46,875 bases of DNA from CAZJOD01 sp964547525 (GTDB lineage Bacteria > Bacillota > Clostridia > JAAYHZ01). Shown here piece by piece: positions 23,923 through 31,615 of the stretch. The notes below the pieces were generated by a model. It was not told the DNA's origin, searched no databases, and worked only from the letters and a program-made list of their open reading frames with translations. Numbering within the stretch: the first letter of the stretch is position 1; every line of letters starts with the position of its first letter. The translations under genes and the position numbers were made by a program. Location of the stretch: assembly GCA_964547525.1 (NCBI GenBank), contig CAZJOD010000008.1, forward strand, positions 1-46,875. The letters run 5' to 3'.

Positions 23923-24681
23923 ATGATACAAGGTTTTTACACGGCTAAAACGGCTGTTAAGTACATACAATACGGAATCGATGTTACGGCTCATAACATA
24001 GCCAATGCAAACACTGTAGGCTTTAAAAAAAGTACTCCGGTTTTCAAAGAAGCGCTGCAATCGGCCTTTGAAAAAGAATACCCGGCCGATGACGATCCGG
24101 TATATAATATAGGAAACGGTTCACACATCGGGCAAGTACGAAAAGATATGAGCCAAGGTGCTTTGACCCAAACGGGGAGGGAATTGGATCTGGCTGTAAA
24201 CGGGGAAGGTTTTCTTACATTAATCGACGCCGGGGGAAACGTCTCGTATACCCGTGGGGGATCCTTTTTCTTGGAACACCGGCAAAACCGTTTAAGTATA
24301 AGTGACGGACACGGTAACTTTTTGGTAGACAGAAATATGAACATAATCACACTACCTTCAGGTGTAAAAGAGATATTAATCAGGGAAAACGGAACGGTTA
24401 CAGCCGACGGTACGGTTATATCAAGAGTAAACGGTGTGTTGTTCGACAACCCGGAGGGTTTGTTAATAATAGAAAAAGGGCTTTTTAACCCCACAGACAG
24501 CTCCGGTGAAGCGACTGTGGCCGATATTGTTATACATCAAGGCCGGCTTGAAATGTCCAATGTGGATTTGATTTTAGAAATGACCGAGCTTATAAAGCAC
24601 CAAAGAATGTTTCAGATGAACGCTAAAATCATATCCGTAACCGATGAGTTGGACTCCATGGCAAATAAACTGAGAAAGTAA
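23923..24681 (+). CDS. flgG: Flagellar distal rod protein FlgG (FlhP-like)
   Basis: Distal-rod subunit of 252 residues. The axial motif GIDVTAHNIANANTVGFKKS opens the protein. The central signature is LAVNGEGFLTLIDAGGN with YTRGGSFFL. The C-terminal helix is IHQGRLEMSNVDLILEMTEL, then KHQRMFQMNAKIISV. The frame is open upstream of 23923, but the ATG there gives the normal N-terminus, lies 5 nt after the flgF stop and has GGGAAAGG upstream. It is the better FlgG of the two. Confidence 0.9.
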   Translation: MIQGFYTAKTAVKYIQYGIDVTAHNIANANTVGFKKSTPVFKEALQSAFEKEYPADDDPVYNIGNGSHIGQVRKDMSQGALTQTGRELDLAVNGEGFLTLIDAGGNVSYTRGGSFFLEHRQNRLSISDGHGNFLVDRNMNIITLPSGVKEILIRENGTVTADGTVISRVNGVLFDNPEGLLIIEKGLFNPTDSSGEATVADIVIHQGRLEMSNVDLILEMTELIKHQRMFQMNAKIISVTDELDSMANKLRK

Positions 24682-24698
24682 AAAAGGAGTTTTAGTAA

Positions 24699-24989
24699 AT
24701 GAAGATAGATAATATAAACAGGTTAAACGCAGTAAATAAATATGAACAAATGAAAAAACCCGTAACCGAGCAAAAGCCTGTCTCAAATAACCGTGATAAG
24801 CTGGAAATATCCGAAGATTACGCAGTATATGAAAAGGCGGTCAAAGCGTTAAAAGAAACAAACGACCCTAAAAGATTACAAAAAATAGAAGATTTAAAAG
24901 ATCAAGTGGCAAGAGGTGTATATAAAGTAAGCTCTAAGGAGTTAGCGGATATAATCATAAACAAGGTTAAAAACAAAGACGAATTTTAA
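24699..24989 (+). CDS. flgM: Anti-sigma-D factor FlgM
   Basis: Binds and inactivates FliA until it is secreted through the completed hook-basal body. The protein is 96 residues, small and polar. The N-terminal half is unstructured-looking and the C-terminal sigma-binding helices include KLEISEDYAVYEKAVKALKE and QKIEDLKDQVARGVYKVSSK with LADIIINKV. The ATG has AAAAGGAG upstream. The gene is placed between flgG and flgN, so inhibitor and late genes are under sigma-D control, a negative feedback loop. Confidence 0.92.
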   Translation: MKIDNINRLNAVNKYEQMKKPVTEQKPVSNNRDKLEISEDYAVYEKAVKALKETNDPKRLQKIEDLKDQVARGVYKVSSKELADIIINKVKNKDEF

Positions 24990-25009
24990 CGTCCATAGGC
25001 AGGTAATAC

Positions 25010-25468
25010 ATGATAAACAATCAAACCGATCAATTAATCAGTTTATTAAACAATCACGCCGATGTAACCGATAAATTAAAAGATCTTACATCGGATATAA
25101 GAAATGCCATACGGGAAGGCAGTGTAAAAAATTTAGACGCCTTGGTAAAATTACAAGCCGCAGTGTTAATGCGCTATTCCGGCAGTGAGAAAAAAATCAC
25201 CGGAATGTTTCAGCACTTAAAAAGCAATTTAGGTGTTGCATCGGATGATTTTAATATATCCGACCTGAAAGGAACCATAGACAAAGACAGTTTGGACAGA
25301 CTTAACAAAGCCAAAGAACGACTGTTAAATTCCATGGAGGATTTGACAAAAACCAATGCGACAAACAGGCTGCTTTTAAAAAGCAGGTTGGATCGAATTG
25401 AATTTACATTAAAACTAATTGAAAAAGACGGGCATGAAAATAAATCCGTTATTGACGATTTCGTTTAA
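25010..25468 (+). CDS. flgN: Export chaperone FlgN for FlgK/FlgL
   Basis: A 152-residue all-helical protein, lying between flgM and flgK as FlgN/YvyG does in other Firmicutes. It has the FlgN-like helices QLISLLNNHADVTDKLKDLT and VKNLDALVKLQAAVLMRYSG, where the second matches the family pattern around a conserved L..L...Q. No signal peptide or membrane segment is present. The role as chaperone of the hook-filament junction proteins is inferred from position and fold type, since sequence conservation in this family is low. A second, shorter FlgN-like gene lies at 42965. Confidence 0.8.
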   Translation: MINNQTDQLISLLNNHADVTDKLKDLTSDIRNAIREGSVKNLDALVKLQAAVLMRYSGSEKKITGMFQHLKSNLGVASDDFNISDLKGTIDKDSLDRLNKAKERLLNSMEDLTKTNATNRLLLKSRLDRIEFTLKLIEKDGHENKSVIDDFV

Positions 25469-25479
25469 GGAGTAAATAA

Positions 25480-26937
25480 ATGTTTTATTCTTTACAAATA
25501 GCCAAGACCGCTTTGTACTCGGCACAAAAAGCGCTGGAGGTCACAGGTCACAACATAGCCAACGCCAATACACCCGGATATAAAAGACAACGGGTGGTTT
25601 TATCGGCGGTAGCACCGTCCGGTAAAGACTCAGCTTTATCCGATCAAAAGGCTATGTCCGGCGGTGGAGTACAGGTAACGCAGATTTCGCGGCTGACCGA
25701 CAAATATCTTGATATACAGTACAGGAACGAGACATCACTTCTTAACGAATTGGATATTAAAAACTACTCTCTAAAGCACATGGAAGGTGTTTTCGCAGAA
25801 CCGTCGGCATATGGGATAAGTGCCGCTCTATCGGAGTTCTTCAATTCCTTCGACGATTTGAATAATAACCCTCATGAGGGTATATACAGGGAAGTGGCCG
25901 TTCAAAGTGCGGTTAAACTTACAGACACAATAAATAATATCGCAGGAGAAGCCATACGCTTCCGGCAAGAGACCAATAGAAACGTCACCTTAATAACAGA
26001 CCGGATAAACGATGTGGCAAGAAAAATCGCTCAGTTAAACGATCGTATACACTATTTCGAAGGCTCCGGCAAAACGGCTAACGATTTAAGAGACGAAAGG
26101 GATTTGCTCATCGATCAATTAAGCGAATCGGTAAATATTACCGTTTCTGAATACCAGGACGGAAAAATACGGATAAGTGTCGGAGGAACCGCTCTTGTGG
26201 ACGGTTTTGAAGTAAACGAAGTCGTAGTAAAACCCGTATCGGTATGCTCGTATTCCGGTGAGAGCTTATACGGAGTGTTCTGGGAAAAGGGCGGAAATCA
26301 GGTGGCTGTAAAAAGTGGTACATTGAAAGGATTGTTGGATGTTCGAGACGGTATAACCGCCGATAACAAAGGTATACCGTATTTTTTGGACAGGTTGGAC
26401 ACATTGGCCAAAACCATAGTGCAATCTTTCAACGAAGCCAACAAAAAAGGATACACGCTTCCTTTCAACGATAACCCTTCAGTAACGGGAGTGGATTTTT
26501 TCCATCCCGATATGATTACCGCGGCGACAATGCGGGTGTCCGACGCTCTTACCAAAAGCGGTTACAATATAGCTTTATCCGATAAGGAAGTGGTTGAAGG
26601 TTATGATTTCGGCAATAACAAAAATGCAAAAAGCTTTTTCGATGTTATAAATTCAAAAGACATAACGATAGACGGAGCGGTAACCGGAGGTATACGTGCA
26701 TATTATCAAAAGACCGTATCCGATCTGGCGATAACAACCGGATTTAACGCCAACCGATTGTCAAGCCAAAAGGTTTTGACCGAATATATACAAAACCAAA
26801 GACTGTCGGTATCCGAAGTGTCCATAGATGAAGAAATGATAAATTTGGTACAGTTTCAACATGCATACTCGGCTGCGGCACAGTATATCACAGTGGTGGA
26901 CAAGCTTATGGAGCAGCTGATGGGTATTATACGATAA
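25480..26937 (+). CDS. flgK: Hook-associated protein 1 FlgK
   Basis: First hook-filament junction protein, 485 residues. It has the axial N-terminus SLQIAKTALYSAQKALEVTG, then HNIANANTPGYKRQRV. A FlgK-specific helical region contains INDVARKIAQLNDRIHYFEG and DLRDERDLLIDQLSESVNIT. The C-terminal helix is VSIDEEMINLVQFQHAYSAA, then AQYITVVDKLMEQLMG. The length is usual for the family. The ATG lies 11 nt after flgN with AAGGAG upstream. Confidence 0.96.
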   Translation: MFYSLQIAKTALYSAQKALEVTGHNIANANTPGYKRQRVVLSAVAPSGKDSALSDQKAMSGGGVQVTQISRLTDKYLDIQYRNETSLLNELDIKNYSLKHMEGVFAEPSAYGISAALSEFFNSFDDLNNNPHEGIYREVAVQSAVKLTDTINNIAGEAIRFRQETNRNVTLITDRINDVARKIAQLNDRIHYFEGSGKTANDLRDERDLLIDQLSESVNITVSEYQDGKIRISVGGTALVDGFEVNEVVVKPVSVCSYSGESLYGVFWEKGGNQVAVKSGTLKGLLDVRDGITADNKGIPYFLDRLDTLAKTIVQSFNEANKKGYTLPFNDNPSVTGVDFFHPDMITAATMRVSDALTKSGYNIALSDKEVVEGYDFGNNKNAKSFFDVINSKDITIDGAVTGGIRAYYQKTVSDLAITTGFNANRLSSQKVLTEYIQNQRLSVSEVSIDEEMINLVQFQHAYSAAAQYITVVDKLMEQLMGIIR

Positions 26938-26967
26938 AGGATTTCAATATAATGATAGGATGGTAGT

Positions 26968-27903
26968 ATGAGAACCACAAATAACATGATGTCTCGACAA
27001 CTTATGACAAACATATTTTCAAATTATAATAAAATGATGAAGCATCATATGCAGGTAACAACCGGCAAGGCATTTCAATACCCGTCTGAAAATCCGTATG
27101 ATGCTATAAAAATCTGTGATTTGAACTTTAAGTATGATAAAAACGAAAGATATAAAGATAATGTGTCTCAAGCGTTAGGTGTCGTTAAAGAAATCGAAGG
27201 AGGACTTACGGCTGTAAACGAATCTTTAGCCGATATTAAAGAATTGATCAATCAAAGTATGAACGGATCAAACGGTAAAGATGAAAGACAGATTATGGCA
27301 AGGGTTATACAAGCCCATAAAGAAAACATCATATCTCAATTAAACAGAGAATATTCCGGTAAATACATATTCGGCGGATTAAACACTTCCGAAACCCCTT
27401 TAAAATCCGCAACCGGTCAGGTGACATATAACGGTGTAAATTTAACCGATATGACAGATGAACGTTTTGACAACTTCCTACAAGATTCCATAACCATGGC
27501 CGTATCCGAAGGAATTGGATTCGATTCTTCCTTTTCGGCTTTAAAGGTGACAGGCTTCGGCAATGAAAACTTGTTTTGTATGTTGGATAACATAATAAAC
27601 GAGCTCAACAGTGACGATTTTCAAGTGGAAAAGCTTATGGTTCCCGGTAAATTTAACGAAGATGCGTTAACCTCCGTACAAAAAATGATTGCGGAGATAG
27701 GGGGTAAAGCATCAAGACTTGAAGCTTTAGATAAAAAGCTTTCCAATAACGAATTGAGCATTTTAACCCTTATAACCGAAACTGAGGGTGTGGACATAGA
27801 AAAAGCGGTCATTGACTTTAAAACCGCCGAAATGGTTTATCATGCGGCTTTGTCGACCACCGCGAGGATTATACAGCCCACTATATTGGATTATCTTAGA
27901 TAA
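26968..27903 (+). CDS. flgL: Hook-associated protein 3 FlgL
   Basis: Second junction protein, related to flagellin, 311 residues. It has an N-terminal flagellin-like helix (RTTNNMMSRQLMTNIFSNYN) and the conserved SENPYDAIKICDLNFKYDK region. The middle has LNREYSGKYIFGGLNTSETP, and the C-terminal helix is VIDFKTAEMVYHAALSTTAR. The start is ATG. It is followed within 13 nt by fliW. No flagellin gene lies near it despite the usual neighbourhood. Confidence 0.94.
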   Translation: MRTTNNMMSRQLMTNIFSNYNKMMKHHMQVTTGKAFQYPSENPYDAIKICDLNFKYDKNERYKDNVSQALGVVKEIEGGLTAVNESLADIKELINQSMNGSNGKDERQIMARVIQAHKENIISQLNREYSGKYIFGGLNTSETPLKSATGQVTYNGVNLTDMTDERFDNFLQDSITMAVSEGIGFDSSFSALKVTGFGNENLFCMLDNIINELNSDDFQVEKLMVPGKFNEDALTSVQKMIAEIGGKASRLEALDKKLSNNELSILTLITETEGVDIEKAVIDFKTAEMVYHAALSTTARIIQPTILDYLR

Positions 27904-27916
27904 CGGAGATTAATTT

Positions 27917-28300
27917 ATGATACAAAATGAAGAGACCATCTATTTTGAAAACGGTATATACGGCTTTGAGGGATTGAAACAATTTGTATTTAATCATATT
28001 TTAAATACCGAAAACCCGTTTAAGCTTATGACATCGGTTGAAAAACCGGAAATAGGGTTTATTGTCATATCTCCGTTCGATGTTTTACCGGATTATGATA
28101 TAGAGGTAAACAATTCGGATTTATCACAAATAGGAATAAAAGACTATCAGGATATAGCCATCTACTGTATATCGGTTGTAAAACGTGATACAATAACGGT
28201 AAATTTAAAAAGTCCCGTAATTTATTCCAAGGTTACCAAAAAGGGTGTTCAAATAATAACCGATAACGATAAATACTCGGTACGACATATCATAAAATAA
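27917..28300 (+). CDS. fliW: Flagellar assembly factor FliW
   Basis: Binds flagellin or CsrA and couples flagellin secretion to its translation, as known from Bacillus and Campylobacter. The 127 residues are typical, with YFENGIYGFEGLKQFVF at the N-terminus and FKLMTSVEKPEIGFIVISPF in the first half. The C-terminal part has NLKSPVIYSKVTKKGVQII. The ATG lies 13 nt after flgL. It stands directly before csrA, its partner. FliW released from flagellin would bind CsrA and relieve repression. Confidence 0.95.
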   Translation: MIQNEETIYFENGIYGFEGLKQFVFNHILNTENPFKLMTSVEKPEIGFIVISPFDVLPDYDIEVNNSDLSQIGIKDYQDIAIYCISVVKRDTITVNLKSPVIYSKVTKKGVQIITDNDKYSVRHIIK

Positions 28301-28314
28301 AGGATGCTTTAGAC

Positions 28315-28542
28315 ATGCTTGTAGTGACAAGAAAAAAAGATCAGACAGTGGTAATATTAAATGACGACATAGAAATAACCGTTTTAGAGGTTAAAAACGG
28401 CCAAGTCAAGCTGGGCATAAAAGCACCTGAAAACATGAAAATTCTAAGAAAAGAAATTATAGATCAAACCAAGTCCGTAAACGAAGAAGCCATAGTGGAT
28501 ACCAATACGGTTGATTTAGATCTGTTGAATAAGAGACTGTAA
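28315..28542 (+). CDS. csrA: Translational regulator CsrA
   Basis: Small RNA-binding protein that blocks ribosome-binding sites containing GGA. The 75 residues start LVVTRKKDQTVVILNDDIEI and continue with VLEVKNGQVKLGIKAPENMK, both canonical. A slightly extended C-terminus (VDTNTVDLDLLNKRL) fits the FliW-interacting type found in Gram-positive bacteria. It lies 14 nt after fliW. Its usual target, flagellin mRNA, is not encoded in the window. Confidence 0.95.
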   Translation: MLVVTRKKDQTVVILNDDIEITVLEVKNGQVKLGIKAPENMKILRKEIIDQTKSVNEEAIVDTNTVDLDLLNKRL

Positions 28543-28562
28543 AAAAATCTTATTTCACATCT

Positions 28563-28588
28563 TAATTTTTGCTCTTTCCTTCCGATAT
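28563..28588 (+). promoter_or_regulatory. Possible sigma-D promoter and RBS hairpin of flaG
   Basis: TAAT (28563-28566), 14 nt, TCCGATAT (28581-28588): a weaker sigma-D match with one change in each box. Overlapping it, CCTTCCG plus ATATAT (28578-28590) can pair with ATATAT and CGGAAAGG near 28593-28607. That hairpin would bury the GGAAAGGGGA ribosome-binding site of flaG. Two GGA triplets in it could be CsrA contacts; that part is inference. Confidence 0.4.
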
Positions 28589-28616
28589 ATGAATATATAC
28601 GGAAAGGGGACAAGTC

Positions 28617-28976
28617 ATGGTTATAGATTCTATTGACAAGGTTTCATATGTAAAAAGGTTGAATGATAATAAAATTCGAACTGTCGGATCTGAAGGCAAG
28701 GAAAAGCTCTTGTCCATAGATCCCTCGGGCATAGAATTGGATTCGGACATAAAAGAAGATCAATTAAAAAACGCGGTTGAAAAAGCCAATCAGAAATTTA
28801 CATCAGACAACACCAGGTTGGAATATTCATACCATAAAAAGTCCGGATGTTATGTTATAAAAATCATTAACAAAGAAACCGACGAAACCATAAAACAAAT
28901 CCCTCCCCAAAAGCTGATCGACTACATGGAAGGCCTTATGGAATATATCGGCTTACACATTGATCAAAAAGTGTAA
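28617..28976 (+). CDS. flaG: Flagellar protein FlaG
   Basis: Small FlaG-family protein of 119 residues found beside fliD in many bacteria and thought to affect filament length. The conserved C-terminal part is present: LEYSYHKKSGCYVIKIINKE, then TDETIKQIPPQKLIDYME. There is no signal peptide or membrane segment. The ATG has GAAAGGGGA upstream. It lies between csrA and fliD, where a flagellin gene is commonly found next to it but is missing here. Confidence 0.88.
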   Translation: MVIDSIDKVSYVKRLNDNKIRTVGSEGKEKLLSIDPSGIELDSDIKEDQLKNAVEKANQKFTSDNTRLEYSYHKKSGCYVIKIINKETDETIKQIPPQKLIDYMEGLMEYIGLHIDQKV

Positions 28977-28988
28977 GGAGGGCTGTAA

Positions 28989-30866
28989 ATGATTAATATA
29001 AACGGATACTCGAACTCAAGCCTGAAAATCGGAGGTTTGGCAAGCGGTTTTGACACCGATGATTTGGTATCTAAGCTTATGTCTGCGGAAAAGCATAAAG
29101 CGTATAAGTTGGACGCTCAAAAACAAACTTATGTATGGCAGCAGGAAGAGTATAGAAAAATAATCGATCAAATGAACGGTTTTAAAAGCAAGTACTTTGA
29201 TATTTTAAATAAAAAGACCAACATGCTTACATTTGGTGCCTCCAAAAAAGTGATTACGGATTCTACAAAATCGGTTGAAATAATTGCGAGCAACGAAGCT
29301 AAAAACAAAACCTATGTCATAAATAAAATAACCTCTCTTGCCACTGCCTCATCGGTTACGGGCGACAAAAAGCTCGTAGGGCAAATAACCGGAAATCTCG
29401 ATCTTGACAGTGCAGCTTTGGATTTTGCAGGACATGGCTTTAAAGTTACACTGGACGGTGTGACCCGTGATATAACGGTTATGAATAATTATGAGAACCG
29501 TCGGGACTTTCTTACGGATTTACAAGGCTTGCTGGACGATCAATTCGGTGAGGGAAGGATTAAAGTTGATACCGAAGATAAGTTTTTAAAGCTTTCGGCC
29601 GATAACAGCAGACTTACGGTTAACTCATCGGAAGGGCTGGATTTACTTTCTCGGGTTGGTGTAAAAGCTTCAGCTCAAAATGTTGCAGACCTGCAGGCGA
29701 GTTTGGATCAAAATTTCGGACCGAGTACGGGTTTTAGATTTTCAATAAACGGTACCGAGTTCTTTTTTACCGGGGAAACAAAACTGTCTACGGTTATACA
29801 AACGGTTAATTCCTCTTCGGCCGGTGTGATTATGGAATACTCGGGTGTAACCGATAAGATATCGGTCACTTCAAAACAAACCGGTGCGTCCTCGAATGTA
29901 ACAATACAAAACATATATGGAAATTTTTTCGGCGAAACCGGTATAACAGGTATAAAAGAGGGTGTACATAAAAACGGAACCGATGCGGTAATCTATCTTA
30001 ACGACGACACCGACAACCCTGTTATAAGAAGCACCAATACCTTTACAGCGGATGGAATTACCTTTTCTTTAAAAGCAACCTCGCAGGAACCGGTTACTTT
30101 TACGGTTGAAAACGATACGGCCGGTATGTTCGATCTTATAACAGAATTTGTAAACGATTTTAATAAGATGATTGAAACATTGGAAGAAAAGCTTGGAGAA
30201 AAAGTATACAACGAATATAAGCCTTTGAATAACGAACAAAAGGAGAGCATGAGCGAAAAAGAAATAGAGCTTTGGGAAGAAAAAGCCAAATCGGGCATAT
30301 TAAGAAACGACAGTTTACTGTCTTCGTTAAAAGACAAGCTAAGAAGCTCCTTTTCCACTCCCGTACAGGGGTTGTCCTTATCTTTTTACGACATTGGTAT
30401 TAAAACTTCAAGAGATGTGTCAAGTTTTCGTATAGAAATAGATGAATTTAAATTAAAGGATGCCATATCCAAAGACCCCGATCAGGTAGCGGCGTTATTT
30501 TCTAAAACCGGTGAAATAAGTTACAGTGTGGATTTAACATCCGAGCAAAGAACTCAAAGGACAACACAGATAGGGTTCGCACAAAAGGTATCGGATATAT
30601 TCGCCGACTACATTCGAACCGGTCGTGACAAAAACAATCATAAGGGTTTGTTAATTGAAAAAGCCGGTATAAAAGGAGATACATCCGTATACAACAACGC
30701 GGTATATAAAAGGATTGAAGCGGTTGAAAAAAGCATTATAAAAACCGCCGCATGGTTAAAAGGAAGAGAAGAATTTTATTGGAGACAGTTTTCGGCCATG
30801 GAAGCCGCATTAAGTAAACTGTATTCACAAAGTGATTGGTTGGCTGCACAGTTTGCATCCAAATAG
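28989..30866 (+). CDS. fliD: Filament cap protein FliD
   Basis: Cap at the tip of the filament that folds flagellin into place. The 625-residue protein has the N-terminal FliD region (SLKIGGLASGFDTDDLVSKL, then MSAEKHKAYKLDAQKQTYVW). A long variable surface region follows. The C-terminal FliD domain has RNDSLLSSLKDKLRSSFSTP and the helix WLKGREEFYWRQFSAMEAAL, ending in SQSDWLAAQF. The ATG has AAGGAGG upstream and lies 12 nt after flaG. Confidence 0.95.
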   Translation: MININGYSNSSLKIGGLASGFDTDDLVSKLMSAEKHKAYKLDAQKQTYVWQQEEYRKIIDQMNGFKSKYFDILNKKTNMLTFGASKKVITDSTKSVEIIASNEAKNKTYVINKITSLATASSVTGDKKLVGQITGNLDLDSAALDFAGHGFKVTLDGVTRDITVMNNYENRRDFLTDLQGLLDDQFGEGRIKVDTEDKFLKLSADNSRLTVNSSEGLDLLSRVGVKASAQNVADLQASLDQNFGPSTGFRFSINGTEFFFTGETKLSTVIQTVNSSSAGVIMEYSGVTDKISVTSKQTGASSNVTIQNIYGNFFGETGITGIKEGVHKNGTDAVIYLNDDTDNPVIRSTNTFTADGITFSLKATSQEPVTFTVENDTAGMFDLITEFVNDFNKMIETLEEKLGEKVYNEYKPLNNEQKESMSEKEIELWEEKAKSGILRNDSLLSSLKDKLRSSFSTPVQGLSLSFYDIGIKTSRDVSSFRIEIDEFKLKDAISKDPDQVAALFSKTGEISYSVDLTSEQRTQRTTQIGFAQKVSDIFADYIRTGRDKNNHKGLLIEKAGIKGDTSVYNNAVYKRIEAVEKSIIKTAAWLKGREEFYWRQFSAMEAALSKLYSQSDWLAAQFASK

Positions 30867-30875
30867 GAGGGGCGT

Positions 30876-31277
30876 ATGGATAACAATATGATAAAAGCTA
30901 CAAACGAGTACAAAAGACAAAGCATAATAACGTCGTCAAAAGAAGAGCTTACTTTGATGCTGTATAACGGATGCATAAAATTTATAAACGATGCTGTAAA
31001 TGCTGTGGATAACAAAGATTACCAATCGGCCAATTACAATATACAAAGAGCCGGTGATATAGTAACCGAGCTTATATGTACCTTGGACATGAGCTATGAG
31101 ATAAGCGGTAATATGAAGCTCTTATACGAATACATAAATCAAAAACTTTTAGAAGGTAACATTGAAAAAAACACGGCACACTTAAAAGAAGCTCTTGATT
31201 TGATAAAGGAATTTAAAGTTGCATGGTTTCATGCCATGAAGTCTGTAAAGACGGGAGATAATCAAAATGTCGTCTGA
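30876..31277 (+). CDS. fliS: Flagellin export chaperone FliS
   Basis: Cytoplasmic four-helix chaperone that keeps flagellin monomeric before export. The 133 residues show the FliS pattern: ATNEYKRQSIITSSKEELTL, MLYNGCIKFINDAVNAVDNK, then AGDIVTELICTLDMSYEISG. The C-terminal helix is KEALDLIKEFKVAWFHAMKS. The ATG has AGGAGG upstream. It overlaps the following fliT-like gene by 11 nt. The partner flagellin must be encoded elsewhere. Confidence 0.95.
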   Translation: MDNNMIKATNEYKRQSIITSSKEELTLMLYNGCIKFINDAVNAVDNKDYQSANYNIQRAGDIVTELICTLDMSYEISGNMKLLYEYINQKLLEGNIEKNTAHLKEALDLIKEFKVAWFHAMKSVKTGDNQNVV

Positions 31278-31611
31278 AAAAACCGAACGGCTTGAATTTG
31301 AGACAGCCGAATATATAAAGTGTTTAAAAACCGAAAAAATCGCTATTGAACAAAAAGACTTGGCTTTATTAAGTGAAGTGATTAAAAAAAAGCAAATCAT
31401 AATTCAAACGATGGAAGCTTTAAAAAAAGAGCTTAACGACGATTCGATATTTTCCTCGGCCATCGAGCCGTTGAGATGCTTCGTAAAATGCCAGGATGAA
31501 AACATTTCGTTTCTTGAAACCACAATGGAAAATTTGAGACTGGAACTTTTGTCTTTGGATGATCAATCCAAAAGACTTGCGGCATATAAAAAAATGATTG
31601 AAAGTGGATGA
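31267..31611 (+). CDS. fliT: FliT-like helical protein
   Basis: A 114-residue, nearly all-helical charged protein following fliS, where FliT (a FliD chaperone) normally lies. No FliT-specific motif is strong enough to be sure. Features include TAEYIKCLKTEKIAIEQKDL and EVIKKKQIIIQTMEALKKEL, consistent with a coiled-coil chaperone. The start overlaps the end of fliS, so it is translated from the same mRNA. Assignment rests mainly on position and length. Confidence 0.6.
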   Translation: MSSEKTERLEFETAEYIKCLKTEKIAIEQKDLALLSEVIKKKQIIIQTMEALKKELNDDSIFSSAIEPLRCFVKCQDENISFLETTMENLRLELLSLDDQSKRLAAYKKMIESG

Positions 31612-31615
31612 ACTT

